A stretch of 64,000 nt of DNA, from contig NZ_AP018222.1 in the NCBI RefSeq assembly GCF_002368035.1, positions 3,837,534 through 3,901,533 of the forward strand, read 5' to 3'. Both the position numbers and the translations under genes were made by a program. Under the pieces are notes generated by a model, which saw only the letters and a list, made by a program, of their open reading frames with translations, did not search any database and was not told the origin of the DNA. Below are positions 16,234 to 25,331 of the stretch, piece by piece. How positions within the stretch are numbered: the stretch's first letter is position 1; each line of letters starts with the position of its first letter. The stretch is from Nostoc linckia NIES-25. GTDB lineage: Bacteria; Cyanobacteriota; Cyanobacteriia; Cyanobacteriales; Nostocaceae.

Positions 16234-17763
16234 TTACAATCTGCGCCAGCGGCGGCCATCCTGGTTAATTAATAATTCTGCTTCTGTTGGTTCCCAAGTA
16301 CCGGCTTCGTACTGGGGAATGGAGGTTGGGTCTGTGGGTGCATCCCAAACTGAAAGGGCTGGAGTTACTACTTGCCAAGCTGCTTCTACTTCGTCAGCGC
16401 GGGTGAATAATGTTTGATCGCCCATCATACAATCAAGGAAAAGGCGATCGTAGGCATCGGAAGTTGCTTGGATGCCAAAGGAGCCATAACTAAAGTCCAT
16501 GTCCACCGAACGGGTGCGGAATTCTGCCCCAGGCATTTTCACATCAAAGCGCAGGGAAATTCCTTCGTTCGGCTGAATCCGCATTGCCAAAATATTGGCG
16601 TTTCTTTGTTGCGCGGCGGATTGAAACATCCGAGAAGGAACGTCGCGGAAGTGGATGGAAATTTCACTGACTTTTTTCGGCATCCGCTTACCAGTCCGCA
16701 GGTAGAAGGGTACACCCTGCCAGCGCCAGTTATCAACTAAAAACTTCATGGCGACATAGGTGGGTGTTGTGGATTTGGGATTTACACCTGGTTCTTCTTT
16801 ATACCCTGGTACTGGTTGACCTTTCATCCAACCTGCACTATATTGACCGCGCACTGCGGAACGCGAGAGATTGTGGACATCAGCTAAACGGGTAGCTTGG
16901 AGTGCCTTGACTTTTTCAGTACGGATACTGTCGGCATCCATTGAGTTGGGTGCTTCCATTGCTGTCAGGCAGTAAAGTTGCATTAAATGGTTTTGCAACA
17001 TATCCCGGAGTGCGCCGGCGCTTTCATAATAACCAGCGCGGTCTTCCACACCCACGGTTTCTGCTACGGTAATTTGCACGTGGTCAACAAATTGCCGATT
17101 CCACAAGGGTTCAAAAATCGCATTGGCGAAGCGAAATACCAGCAAATTCTGGACTGTTTCTTTACCCAAGTAGTGGTCAATACGATAGACTTGGTTTTCT
17201 TTACAAAATTTTTGTACTACTTGGTTGAGACTTTGGGCGGAAGCCAAGTCACGACCGAAGGGTTTTTCAATTACCAGACGATGTTTGTAGGGATCTTCTA
17301 GCATCCCGGCAGTTCCTAGCTGCCTAATTGCTTCGGGGAAGAATGCCGGGGCTACGGAGAGGTAAAACATCCGATTGCCTCGCGTGCCCCGCTTTTCGTC
17401 TAGTTCGGTTAATAAAGTTTTCAGTTTTTGATAACTTTCGGGTTTGTCGATATCGCCAGGACAGTAGAACAGACCTTGAGAGAAGTCTTGCCAGAGTTCC
17501 CCCAAATCAACATCGGCATGTGCCTCTTCCATCCCTTTTTGCATCTGTTCGCGGAAGTATTCGTGGCTCCACTCTCGACGTGCCACGCCGACGATGGTAG
17601 TTTCAGGTGGAATGCGCCGTTCTCGCCGCAATTTGAAAAGTGCTGGTACTAGTTTGCGCCAGGTGAGGTCACCGGAAGCGCCAAAGATAACTATAATTTG
17701 GGGTTCGGGCATCCCTTGTTGTTGCAAGCCAACGCGCAAGGGATTTTCTAGCAGACTGACCAT
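16234..17763 (-). CDS. zwf: Glucose-6-phosphate 1-dehydrogenase
   Basis: A 509-residue enzyme that oxidises glucose-6-phosphate with NADP, the entry step of the oxidative pentose phosphate pathway. In heterocysts and in the dark this pathway supplies reductant. The Rossmann motif GASGDL is at 28-33, EKPFG at 166-170 and the substrate-binding signature RIDHYLGKE at 194-202, with catalytic His in it. It lies between tal and opcA on the same strand. The start MVSLLENPLR matches cyanobacterial homologues. Confidence 0.97.
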   Translation of the reverse strand: MVSLLENPLRVGLQQQGMPEPQIIVIFGASGDLTWRKLVPALFKLRRERRIPPETTIVGVARREWSHEYFREQMQKGMEEAHADVDLGELWQDFSQGLFYCPGDIDKPESYQKLKTLLTELDEKRGTRGNRMFYLSVAPAFFPEAIRQLGTAGMLEDPYKHRLVIEKPFGRDLASAQSLNQVVQKFCKENQVYRIDHYLGKETVQNLLVFRFANAIFEPLWNRQFVDHVQITVAETVGVEDRAGYYESAGALRDMLQNHLMQLYCLTAMEAPNSMDADSIRTEKVKALQATRLADVHNLSRSAVRGQYSAGWMKGQPVPGYKEEPGVNPKSTTPTYVAMKFLVDNWRWQGVPFYLRTGKRMPKKVSEISIHFRDVPSRMFQSAAQQRNANILAMRIQPNEGISLRFDVKMPGAEFRTRSVDMDFSYGSFGIQATSDAYDRLFLDCMMGDQTLFTRADEVEAAWQVVTPALSVWDAPTDPTSIPQYEAGTWEPTEAELLINQDGRRWRRL

Positions 17764-17797
17764 AGGAATTTGGGATTTTAGATTAGGTACTAGGATT

Positions 17798-17880
17798 GGG
17801 GAAAGGGAAAGGGGGAAAGGGGAAGGGGGAAAGGGGAAGAACTATACCTTTACCCTTTACCCTTTAACCTTTTCCCCTCT
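17798..17880. repeat. AAGGGGAAAGG/CCTTTACCC inverted repeat between tal and zwf
   Basis: A G/A-rich arm (gaaagggaaagggggaaagg) faces a C/T-rich arm (cctttaccctttaaccttttcccc) 10 bp before the tal stop codon on the + coordinate side. It is the same class as at 3980-4065 and elsewhere. It may form a hairpin in the operon transcript and so affect zwf expression relative to tal. Confidence 0.7.
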
Positions 17881-17888
17881 TCTGTTCC

Positions 17889-19034
17889 CTACACTGGCGA
17901 CAATACCTTGATTTTTTCTTCTAAAGAGTTCATCAAGGACTGGAAGGGTTGGATGAACTTGTCAATACCTTCAGTTAGGAGTTCATCCATTACGGTATCG
18001 AGATCGATGTTGATGTCGGGGTCTTTGAGGTTTTCGATCAGGTTGTAAGCTTCTTGTGTTCCTGTTTCTATGCGATCGCCTACGTTACAATGATCCGCAC
18101 AGGCTTTGATAGTGGCTGGCGGTACGGTGTTCACGGTATCTTTGCCAATCAACTCATCGACATACATCACGTCGCTGTAGCTGGGGTTTTTGGTGCTGGT
18201 ACTAGCCCACAGTAGCCGCTGTACTTTGGCTCCTTTTGCTGCTAAGGCTTGCCAACGTTGGCTTTCGATGATTTTTTTGTATTCTTGGTAGGCTATCTTA
18301 GCGTTAGCGATCGCGACTTTTCCTTGAACAGCTCTCAGCTTGGCTTCCACGGCAATATCATCAACACCTTTTTTCAACTTAGCATCTATTTTGGCGTCGA
18401 TGTTGTTATCGATCCGACTGAGGAAGAAGCTGGCAACTGAAGCTATTTTGCTGATGTCTTTACCTTCACTTGCCCGTTTTTCTAATCCCCGAATATATGC
18501 CCAAGCTGTATTGACATAGCTTTCTACAGAAAACAGCAATGTGATGTTAACATTAATGCCTTCGGCGATCGCTTGTTCCACTGCTGGCAAACCAGCTTCG
18601 GTTCCAGGAATTTTAACCATGAGATTTTCCCGGTCAATTTCTTGGAAATAGCGTCTAGCTTCGGCTATTGTTGCTTGGGTATCGTGGGCAATGATGGGTG
18701 GTACTTCGATACTCACATAACCATCGAGTTTATTCGAGGCTTCATAAACAGGGCGTAAAATATCACACGCACTACGAATATCTGCAAAAATCAGCGATTC
18801 GTAAATTTTGTCTATTGGTAAGCCAGCGCGGACTCCGGCTTCTATATCGGCATCATAAATGACATTACCAGCGATCGCTTTTTCAAAAATCGCTGGGTTG
18901 GAAGTTATCCCAGCAATTCCTTGATTTTCAACTAAGTCTCGGAGTTCGCCTGATTGAATAATGTCACGGGTCAAATTATCCATCCAGATACTTTGACCGT
19001 ATTGCTTAATTTCTAGTAGATGATTGGTTGCCAT
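17889..19034 (-). CDS. tal: Transaldolase
   Basis: A 381-residue transaldolase of the longer cyanobacterial/actinobacterial type. It transfers dihydroxyacetone units between sugar phosphates in the non-oxidative pentose phosphate pathway. The Schiff-base lysine is K141 in LMVKIPGTEAGLPA. The N-terminal signature GITSNPAIF is at 42-50. It is the second gene of the fbp-tal-zwf-opcA cluster, 290 bp after fbp and 125 bp before zwf. The spacing leaves room for an internal promoter, as is known in Nostoc punctiforme for this cluster. Confidence 0.95.
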   Translation of the reverse strand: MATNHLLEIKQYGQSIWMDNLTRDIIQSGELRDLVENQGIAGITSNPAIFEKAIAGNVIYDADIEAGVRAGLPIDKIYESLIFADIRSACDILRPVYEASNKLDGYVSIEVPPIIAHDTQATIAEARRYFQEIDRENLMVKIPGTEAGLPAVEQAIAEGINVNITLLFSVESYVNTAWAYIRGLEKRASEGKDISKIASVASFFLSRIDNNIDAKIDAKLKKGVDDIAVEAKLRAVQGKVAIANAKIAYQEYKKIIESQRWQALAAKGAKVQRLLWASTSTKNPSYSDVMYVDELIGKDTVNTVPPATIKACADHCNVGDRIETGTQEAYNLIENLKDPDINIDLDTVMDELLTEGIDKFIQPFQSLMNSLEEKIKVLSPV

Positions 19035-19324
19035 AACCTAGTTTATTCCACTCCTGTATGATGTTTCCTAGTGAAGTTGGCATCCATCAATTTCTCAAAC
19101 AGCTATCAGTTAACATCTGTTGGTTATTAGGTGTTAAATACTCTTGATTGTTGATGGTGACTCTTGAATTGTGACGTTGCCAATCACTTATCGCATCGGC
19201 CAGCTGAGATAATCCTTAATTTATTTTCAAGAAGTGTTCCCTATGCATTTCCAATCCTAAATCACCATGATTAACCTTTAATTAATGAAATCTAAATGCA
19301 TTTTTGACGCTTTTTCATCCTCAT

Positions 19325-20374
19325 TTAATGACCGTTTTGAATGAAAGACTCTACTTTGGCCACATCTTCTTTACTACCAATAATTAAAGGTGTGCGCTGA
19401 TGCAGTTTTTTCGGTACTACGTCTAAGATATCAACTAGCCCTGTAGTGGCACGGCCGCCTGCTTGCTCGATCAAAAAGGCTAAAGGTGCGGTTTCATAAA
19501 GCAAACGCAATTTCCCTTCTGGTTTTTGAATGGTGCCTGGGTAAAGAAATACGCCGCCTTGAACTAAAATTCTATGGATATCGCTCACCATTGCCCCGCT
19601 ATATCGAGCGGTATAGCCTTCTGTGCGGTGAACGTACCGGATGTATTCTCGAATCGATTCTTCCCACTGCCAAAAGTTACCCTCATTCACGCTGTACACA
19701 GCACCGTGGTTAGGAATGCGGATATTCTCTTCTGTGAGAATAAATTCGCCTAAGCTGGGGTCGAGGACAAAGGAATGCACGCCCTTACCTATACTATAGA
19801 CTAGCATTGTGCAGGGCCCATATAGGATGTATCCGGCAGCAATTTGCTTGCGTCCATTGGCCAAAAGGTCGCTTGCTTGCTGGTCGCTGTCACTTCCTTC
19901 TTGTTGGCGAATGGCGAAAATGGAACCCAAGCTGAGATTTATATCAGTGTTGGATGAACCGTCAATTGGGTCATACAGCAGAGTATAGCGCCCAATGGGG
20001 CAATTTTCTGGGATGTAGTAGGGTTTTTCCATTTCTTCAGAAGCTAGGCGACAAACTAAGCCGCTTTGCTTGAATACTGAAATAAAGACATCGTTGGCAT
20101 ACACATCCATTTTTTTGACGGACTCACCTTGCACATTCACTTCCCCAGTGAATCCGAGAACGCCTTCCATTAAACCAGCCCGACTCATACGACGAGCAAT
20201 TAATTTGCCAGCCAGGGCGATACGATTCATCAGCGCACTTAAATCTTGTGCATCTGCCGAAAAACTTTGAAGTTGCTGTAAGACGTGACGGGATAAAGTT
20301 GTACAATCACGATCTAGAGCTAAGTCTGTAGCGTCGTTGACGGACAAGCCTAAAGATTCTGGCGCTTGAGTCAT
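19325..20374 (-). CDS. fbp: Fructose-1,6-bisphosphatase class I
   Basis: A 349-residue enzyme converting fructose-1,6-bisphosphate to fructose-6-phosphate in the Calvin cycle and gluconeogenesis. It feeds glucose-6-phosphate to zwf downstream. The metal and substrate site YDPIDGSSN and the basic C-terminal half (GKLRLLYETAPLAFLIEQAGG) are present. I place the start at 20374: a GGAG lies 10 bases upstream, and the resulting MTQAPESL N-terminus and 349-residue length match Nostoc enzymes. A start at 20395 is in frame but has no ribosome site. Confidence 0.95.
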   Translation of the reverse strand: MTQAPESLGLSVNDATDLALDRDCTTLSRHVLQQLQSFSADAQDLSALMNRIALAGKLIARRMSRAGLMEGVLGFTGEVNVQGESVKKMDVYANDVFISVFKQSGLVCRLASEEMEKPYYIPENCPIGRYTLLYDPIDGSSNTDINLSLGSIFAIRQQEGSDSDQQASDLLANGRKQIAAGYILYGPCTMLVYSIGKGVHSFVLDPSLGEFILTEENIRIPNHGAVYSVNEGNFWQWEESIREYIRYVHRTEGYTARYSGAMVSDIHRILVQGGVFLYPGTIQKPEGKLRLLYETAPLAFLIEQAGGRATTGLVDILDVVPKKLHQRTPLIIGSKEDVAKVESFIQNGH

Positions 20375-20644
20375 TTTTGTGTTCTCCGTAGCCACTAGCT
20401 GTTAGTTGGGTCATTTGTCGCAACTTTATGGTCGCTGTTTCTATCTTAGGAAGGTAATTTGAGAACTGAGATGCGACTTTAGATAAACTAAAGAAATGAA
20501 TCTTTGATGACTATAGTGCCTAGAGCAATAACCGATATTGAGGTGTTGGGGGGAGCGATCGCTCTGTGAATTTGATAAATTATTCTCCTGATACTATAAA
20601 AATCCGCAAATTTTTGTAACAAATATGATATAATCCTAAATCTT

Positions 20645-20716
20645 GGGCGATTAGCACAGGGGTAGCGCACATCCTTCACACGGATGGGGTCACTGGTTCA
20701 AATCCAGTATCGCCCA
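20645..20716 (+). tRNA. tRNA-Val (anticodon CAC)
   Basis: A complete cloverleaf. Acceptor GGGCGAT pairs with ATCGCCC. The anticodon stem CATCC/GGATG encloses loop TTCACAC, giving CAC. The variable loop is short, and the T-arm is ACTGG-TTCAAAT-CCAGT. The discriminator is A and CCA is not encoded, as usual in cyanobacteria. It is divergent from fbp. Confidence 0.95.
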
Positions 20717-20993
20717 CTTAATGCAGAGCGACATGATGGCGGTTGGGCAGTAGTAGAAACTCTGACCAAAATCCCAGTAAATCTTTGGCGGTGCGTTACG
20801 CTGACGCGATAACACACCCTACAACACCCTTAGAAGAGTTGAAACCCATGCTGGGTAAACTTGTGTGTACACCGTAGCCGCCTGCGGGGAGGGGAGACAA
20901 AGCACAGCTTTGGCTCTTTGGGGTGCAATGAGTGTGAGAATCATAACTAATTAACCGGACATGATATAACCACTTTTCAAACAACCTCTGAGT

Positions 20994-21884
20994 TTAGAAA
21001 GCAGTTGGAAAATCAATCATTGTTTGGCGATAAGCATCTGGCAAACCTACATCAAAACACTTACCTTTCACAACATATCCTGCCATTCCTTCTTCCTGGC
21101 GCAATCTTTCTAAACAAGATGTTAGCTGAAATTCACCTCGTTCTCGGAAATTTTGATGAATGTGTTCTGCTAAAAAATCAAAAATTTTCGGCGTCAAGAC
21201 GTATAAGCCAAACATACATAAAAATTCATTTTCTGGCATACCTTCGACATGCAAATGCCTTTGTGCATATTCAATTGTAGGTTTTTCAGACAGTTGTGTA
21301 ATCTTGAGAATCGAGTTTAACTCTTGCCAAGTTCCTGTTACGCAGCCTGCTTTATAAAGCATTTCTGCCGACATTGTAGTTAAACTAACAACACTTTGAT
21401 TAACTCGTTGGTAAATATCTAAAACTTGACTAGCACAAGATTTTTCTGAATTAGATGCATAAATATGGTCGCCCAACATTAACAGAAACGGCTCATTTTG
21501 TACCCAATCCTTAGCACAAAATACCGCATGACCGTAGCCTAATTGCTCCTCTTGAAATAAGAGAGTAACTTTGCTCCCCAAATCTTGTAAGTATAAGCTA
21601 TATTCTTGATTTTGCGGTGAAAGTTTGGCAAAAAGTTCTTTTTTAGGCGGTTTTTTTAATAAATTTTCAAATATTTCTTTATCATCTGGCTGCACTACTA
21701 TTCCTACTTCGGTAATTCCAGCACTAATCGCTTCTTCAATGATTGCCAAAATCACGGGTTTTGCCCTACCATCTCCATCGATAATCGGGAAAAGTTCTTT
21801 TTTAACAACTTTCGTCGCCGGAAACAAACGAGTGCCAAAACCAGCTACTGGAATCACAGCTTTTTTAACTAGATTTTTTTGCAT
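20994..21884 (-). CDS. galU: UTP-glucose-1-phosphate uridylyltransferase (GalU-type)
   Basis: A 296-residue nucleotidyltransferase making UDP-glucose from UTP and glucose-1-phosphate, for polysaccharide and glycolipid synthesis. The N-terminal signature VIPVAGFGTRLFPATKVVKK (about residues 10-29) binds UTP. KPVILAIIEEAISAGI and the conserved GLPDAYRQTM near the end fit the GalU family, and the length is normal. A few residues differ from canonical GalU (for example GDGRAKPVI), so a related sugar-nucleotide product is possible. Confidence 0.85.
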   Translation of the reverse strand: MQKNLVKKAVIPVAGFGTRLFPATKVVKKELFPIIDGDGRAKPVILAIIEEAISAGITEVGIVVQPDDKEIFENLLKKPPKKELFAKLSPQNQEYSLYLQDLGSKVTLLFQEEQLGYGHAVFCAKDWVQNEPFLLMLGDHIYASNSEKSCASQVLDIYQRVNQSVVSLTTMSAEMLYKAGCVTGTWQELNSILKITQLSEKPTIEYAQRHLHVEGMPENEFLCMFGLYVLTPKIFDFLAEHIHQNFRERGEFQLTSCLERLRQEEGMAGYVVKGKCFDVGLPDAYRQTMIDFPTAF

Positions 21885-21947
21885 AAAACTTTTTTCACCC
21901 TTTCCCCTTTAACCTTTTCCCTTTTCCCACCCTTTCCAAGAGGTCTA

Positions 21948-23117
21948 TTACCCCAACTTTTCAAATAACTCTGCCAAAACTACATTAGAAAACAAAAACC
22001 CTTGGGGATCGGTCAAACGCAACCTTTCTCCGACAATTTCCACCCAACCTTTATCAAAATACGATCGCAAGTATCTACAAATTTCTTCTACCTTCTGTTG
22101 CCCAAATGCTGCCAAATTTACACCCTCCGCTAAACGCAACCCCAACATTAATGTTTCTAACAATACTTCCTTTGGGGGGGTCACTTCACAATCGATCGCA
22201 GCGCCACCTTGCACCCATTGATAATATTCTTTAGTCTTACGGGGACGAGTGAAGCGTTTTCCCTCAATATAACTTGCTGCACCCATGCCAAAACCATAAT
22301 AGGGGCGGTTTTCCCAATACACTCGATTATGGCGACACTGATGACCGGGTTGAGCATAATTAGAAATTTCGTAATGTTCGTAACCTGCATCAGTCAAAAC
22401 CTGCTGCGCCATTTCGTACATTTTGACTGTAGTTTCATCCGTCGGTAAAGGACTATCGCCCGGTTTGTAGTAACGACCAAAGGCTGTACCTGGTTCGATG
22501 GTAAGATCGTAGATGGATATGTGAGTGGGTAAAGCTGCCACGGCTTTGTTTAAAGAATCCTGCCATCGATCCAAAGACTGATGCGGCAATCCCGAAATTA
22601 AGTCTAAGCTAAATTGGGGAATCTCGACTTGGTGGATTAAATCTATAGCTGCAAAAATATCATCGACCGAGTGCGATCGCCCTGCAAGTTGCAATAATTC
22701 TTGACTAAAGGCTTGTACGCCCAAGCTGACGCGGTTGACGCCTGCACTATGATAACCAGCTAAATGTTCTAAATCAAAGGTAGCTGGGTCTATTTCCATT
22801 GAAATTTCTACCCCAGAATCGATACCAAAACGCTGTTCTAATTGTGTGAGTACGCGTTGTAACTGGTTTATTGATAGCAGCGAAGGAGTACCGCCACCGA
22901 AAAAAATTGTCTTTAGGGGTTGACCAAATGCTGGCGTGATGGCAATTTCTTGACATAGCACCTCAACATATTGGGAGATAGTACCAGATGTTTCGCCCCG
23001 CAAGCGATCGCCCACAACAGACACCGCGAAATCACAATAAAAACACCGCCGTCTGCAAAAGGGAATATGTACGTAAGCAGAACTGACAATTCCAGAAACA
23101 TCAAATTTTTGACTCAT
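21948..23117 (-). CDS. hemW: HemW-type radical SAM heme chaperone
   Basis: A 389-residue radical SAM protein. The [4Fe-4S] motif is CRRRCFYC (Cys21, Cys25, Cys28), the CX3CX2C spacing of HemW and HemN. FFGGGTPSLL is the SAM-binding Gly motif. The N-terminal extra Cys of true HemN (oxygen-independent coproporphyrinogen oxidase, CX3CX2CXC) is replaced: FYCDF has no fourth Cys at that position. This points to HemW, which binds heme and delivers it to apoproteins. It lies 63 bp upstream of galU on the same strand. Confidence 0.88.
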   Translation of the reverse strand: MSQKFDVSGIVSSAYVHIPFCRRRCFYCDFAVSVVGDRLRGETSGTISQYVEVLCQEIAITPAFGQPLKTIFFGGGTPSLLSINQLQRVLTQLEQRFGIDSGVEISMEIDPATFDLEHLAGYHSAGVNRVSLGVQAFSQELLQLAGRSHSVDDIFAAIDLIHQVEIPQFSLDLISGLPHQSLDRWQDSLNKAVAALPTHISIYDLTIEPGTAFGRYYKPGDSPLPTDETTVKMYEMAQQVLTDAGYEHYEISNYAQPGHQCRHNRVYWENRPYYGFGMGAASYIEGKRFTRPRKTKEYYQWVQGGAAIDCEVTPPKEVLLETLMLGLRLAEGVNLAAFGQQKVEEICRYLRSYFDKGWVEIVGERLRLTDPQGFLFSNVVLAELFEKLG

Positions 23118-23305
23118 TTTAAAAAAGAATATAAGTTAATCCAATTGCCAATTAGCGATCGTGAAAATAATTAGTTTTTTTACAAATTTTTATCGTTTTA
23201 CAACGAAACAATGAAAAATATGAAGATAAAAGCCTTTGGTTATAATAATTGCAGATATTGTTTACCTAAACCCTTAGTGTAAGTCAATATTGATTAGTCT
23301 ATATT

Positions 23306-23339
23306 ACCGATGAAATAAAAAATACTTTACTTTATCGGT
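23306..23339. promoter_or_regulatory. Leader inverted repeat before the PIN-TRAM gene
   Basis: ACCGATGAAATAAA and TTTACTTTATCGGT pair over 12 of 14 positions around a 6-base loop, ending 29 bp before the start codon. It could be an operator or an RNA hairpin. Only its symmetry and position support this. Confidence 0.35.
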
Positions 23340-23368
23340 TAACACAGTTGTAGGAAAACAAGATAACC

Positions 23369-24445
23369 ATGCTTGACGCCATTATTATTTTTTCATTCAT
23401 TCTGGCAGCATCGGGAATAGGGTTCTACAGTATCGAACTACTACCCAATGGCACCTTAGACAAGGTGACAAATGTTGAAGCTTTACGTTTAATCATTGCT
23501 GTTTTTGCCGCCATTATTGGTGGTGCGATCGGCTTGAGTTTCCAGACTACATATCGTCGCTTAGAGGCACAAGTCAAAGAAATGCCTCTAGAAGTCATTT
23601 TAACTCGTGCCATTGGTTTAGTGATTGGGCTATTGCTAGCGAACCTCATGCTAGCGCCGTTATTTTTGTTACCGATACCCGCAGATTTCGGATTTATCAA
23701 GCCACTGGTGGCAGTTGTCGGCAGTATTATCCTATCTGTCACTGGCATGAATTTGGCAGATACCCACGGACGCGGTTTATTGCGGTTCATTAATCCCAAC
23801 ACCGTAGAATCTTTGGTTGTGGAAGGGACGCTAAAACCCGCCAATACCAAAGTTTTAGACACTAGCTGCATTATCGATGGTCGCATTGAAGCGCTACTAG
23901 AAACAGGGTTTTTGGAAGGACAAATTCTCGTACCGCAGTTTGTTTTGCAAGAACTCCAACAAGTAGCCGATGCTAGCAAAGATCAAAAACGAGTGCGAGG
24001 AAGGCGAGGACTAGAAATTCTCAACCGCATTAAAGAAACTTACCCCGATCGCATCCTCATCAACCCAGTTGACTACGAAGATATTCCCACAGTTGATGCT
24101 AAATTAGTCCGTTTTGCCCAAGAAATCAGCGGTACATTGCTAACTAATGACTACAACTTATCTAAAGTTGCCAGCGTTCAGAAAGTACCTGTTTTAAATG
24201 TCAATGATTTGGTAAACGCCGTCCGTCCCAGTTATTTACCTGGCGATAACCTAGATTTGAAGATTCTCAAAGAAGGCAAAGAACCCAGCCAAGGTATTGG
24301 CTACCTCGATGACGGCACAATGGTAGTCGTTGAAGAAGGCAGCAGTTATGTGGGTGGCGAACTGCGGGTAGTAGTTACCAGTGCTTTGCAAACTACAGCA
24401 GGACGGATGATTTTTGCCAAACCCCAAGCTTCAGCATTAGCGTAA
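23369..24445 (+). CDS. PIN and TRAM domain membrane protein (YacL-like)
   Basis: A 358-residue protein. Four hydrophobic segments (about 5-25, 40-60, 80-102, 110-128) form an N-terminal membrane anchor. A PIN nuclease domain follows (about 162-275): it has the first acidic residue at D164 (VLDTSCIIDGR), conserved D/E positions near VPQFVLQELQQVAD, and LLTNDYNLSKVA. A TRAM RNA-binding domain ends it (about 290-350). PIN domains are metal-dependent ribonucleases, so this looks like a membrane-bound RNase. Homologues are widespread in cyanobacteria and Gram-positives. An AGGA lies about 14 bases before the ATG. Confidence 0.9.
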   Translation: MLDAIIIFSFILAASGIGFYSIELLPNGTLDKVTNVEALRLIIAVFAAIIGGAIGLSFQTTYRRLEAQVKEMPLEVILTRAIGLVIGLLLANLMLAPLFLLPIPADFGFIKPLVAVVGSIILSVTGMNLADTHGRGLLRFINPNTVESLVVEGTLKPANTKVLDTSCIIDGRIEALLETGFLEGQILVPQFVLQELQQVADASKDQKRVRGRRGLEILNRIKETYPDRILINPVDYEDIPTVDAKLVRFAQEISGTLLTNDYNLSKVASVQKVPVLNVNDLVNAVRPSYLPGDNLDLKILKEGKEPSQGIGYLDDGTMVVVEEGSSYVGGELRVVVTSALQTTAGRMIFAKPQASALA

Positions 24446-24780
24446 GGTAAATGTTTAGTGCAATTAAAACTAAATTGTGCGTAACCAGCGATCGGTGCAG
24501 CCAACCTGCACCGATTATTTATTAATTAGGTTCGCTTACATAATCTCGTTACTTAGGCATTCAACCTACAGCCCCAGAAAGTTCAAATTCTTATAATCTA
24601 ATTCTATAATTGATATTTTTATGTCTTTTAAATTTTAATGATTGTATTGAAATCTAATAATATTATCGTACATAATTATTAAAGATTGAGAGCGATTTAT
24701 TTTCAAAATCCAGTTTTTATAAGTTGCATAAACTACATCCAGCAAAAACATCAAGTCCTAAAAACAAAGGATTTTCTCAG
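24446..24780. other. AT-rich intergenic region
   Basis: I see no gene and no clear element here. A short imperfect dyad follows the PIN-TRAM stop (gcgatcggtgcagccaacctgcaccgatt, arms ATCGGTGCAG and CTGCACCGAT at about 24489-24513) and could be a terminator without a T-tract. The rest is AT-rich and probably carries the promoter of the next gene. Confidence 0.5.
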
Positions 24781-25263
24781 ATGAATTTACTTTCCCAATA
24801 CGCTGGTATTATTTTGAGAGCTAGTCTCTGCCTTACGAGTTTTATTAGCTTTGCAACTTTTCAATTTACTCCAGCATTAGCACAAAACGTAGTAACAATA
24901 CCAAACATACCAAATATACCTACGTTCCCAGTACAACAAGGTGGATTTTCCGGGGTAATCACATATATTACTCCTAGTGGTTATATCACCTCTATTGCTG
25001 CTGAAAAAGTTTCTCCAGAAGGAACATATTTAGCAGGAGCTGATGGCAATGGTACGTACATAGTTACAGGATCTATATATATAGATCCAATTACTCATGT
25101 GTCAATTCCAACGATAGCTCTCTTGGCAGGCCCAACACTACCAGTTCCATCAAATGACGAATATGGTATTGTGTCAGCTGTAGCTGATAAACTAAGGTAC
25201 GGTAACCTTACACTGGATGAATATACAGCAATTCTCAGAGCTGCTACTCCCGGTCTACTTTAA
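24781..25263 (+). CDS. Small secreted protein of unknown function
   Basis: 160 residues from the ATG at 24781, chosen because a signal peptide starts there (hydrophobic core about 10-26, cleavage near PALA-Q). An upstream in-frame TTG at 24724 would add a hydrophilic leader. The mature part has a short IPNIPNIPTFP stretch and is Gly/Thr/Tyr-rich with beta-strand character (GVITYITPSGYITSI). A helical tail carries LTLDEYTAILRAA. I do not recognise a family. It may be periplasmic or surface-exposed. Confidence 0.65.
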   Translation: MNLLSQYAGIILRASLCLTSFISFATFQFTPALAQNVVTIPNIPNIPTFPVQQGGFSGVITYITPSGYITSIAAEKVSPEGTYLAGADGNGTYIVTGSIYIDPITHVSIPTIALLAGPTLPVPSNDEYGIVSAVADKLRYGNLTLDEYTAILRAATPGLL

Positions 25264-25331
25264 TGTTTTAACTTAATCCTATTAATGATAGGAATCTTCA
25301 AAACTTAGTCAAATAAAGTAGCTGGGTAGTT

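Noticed and set aside
20717..20993. A second RNA gene after tRNA-Val
   Set aside because: No cloverleaf or known RNA fold; the dyads there are dispersed repeat motifs.
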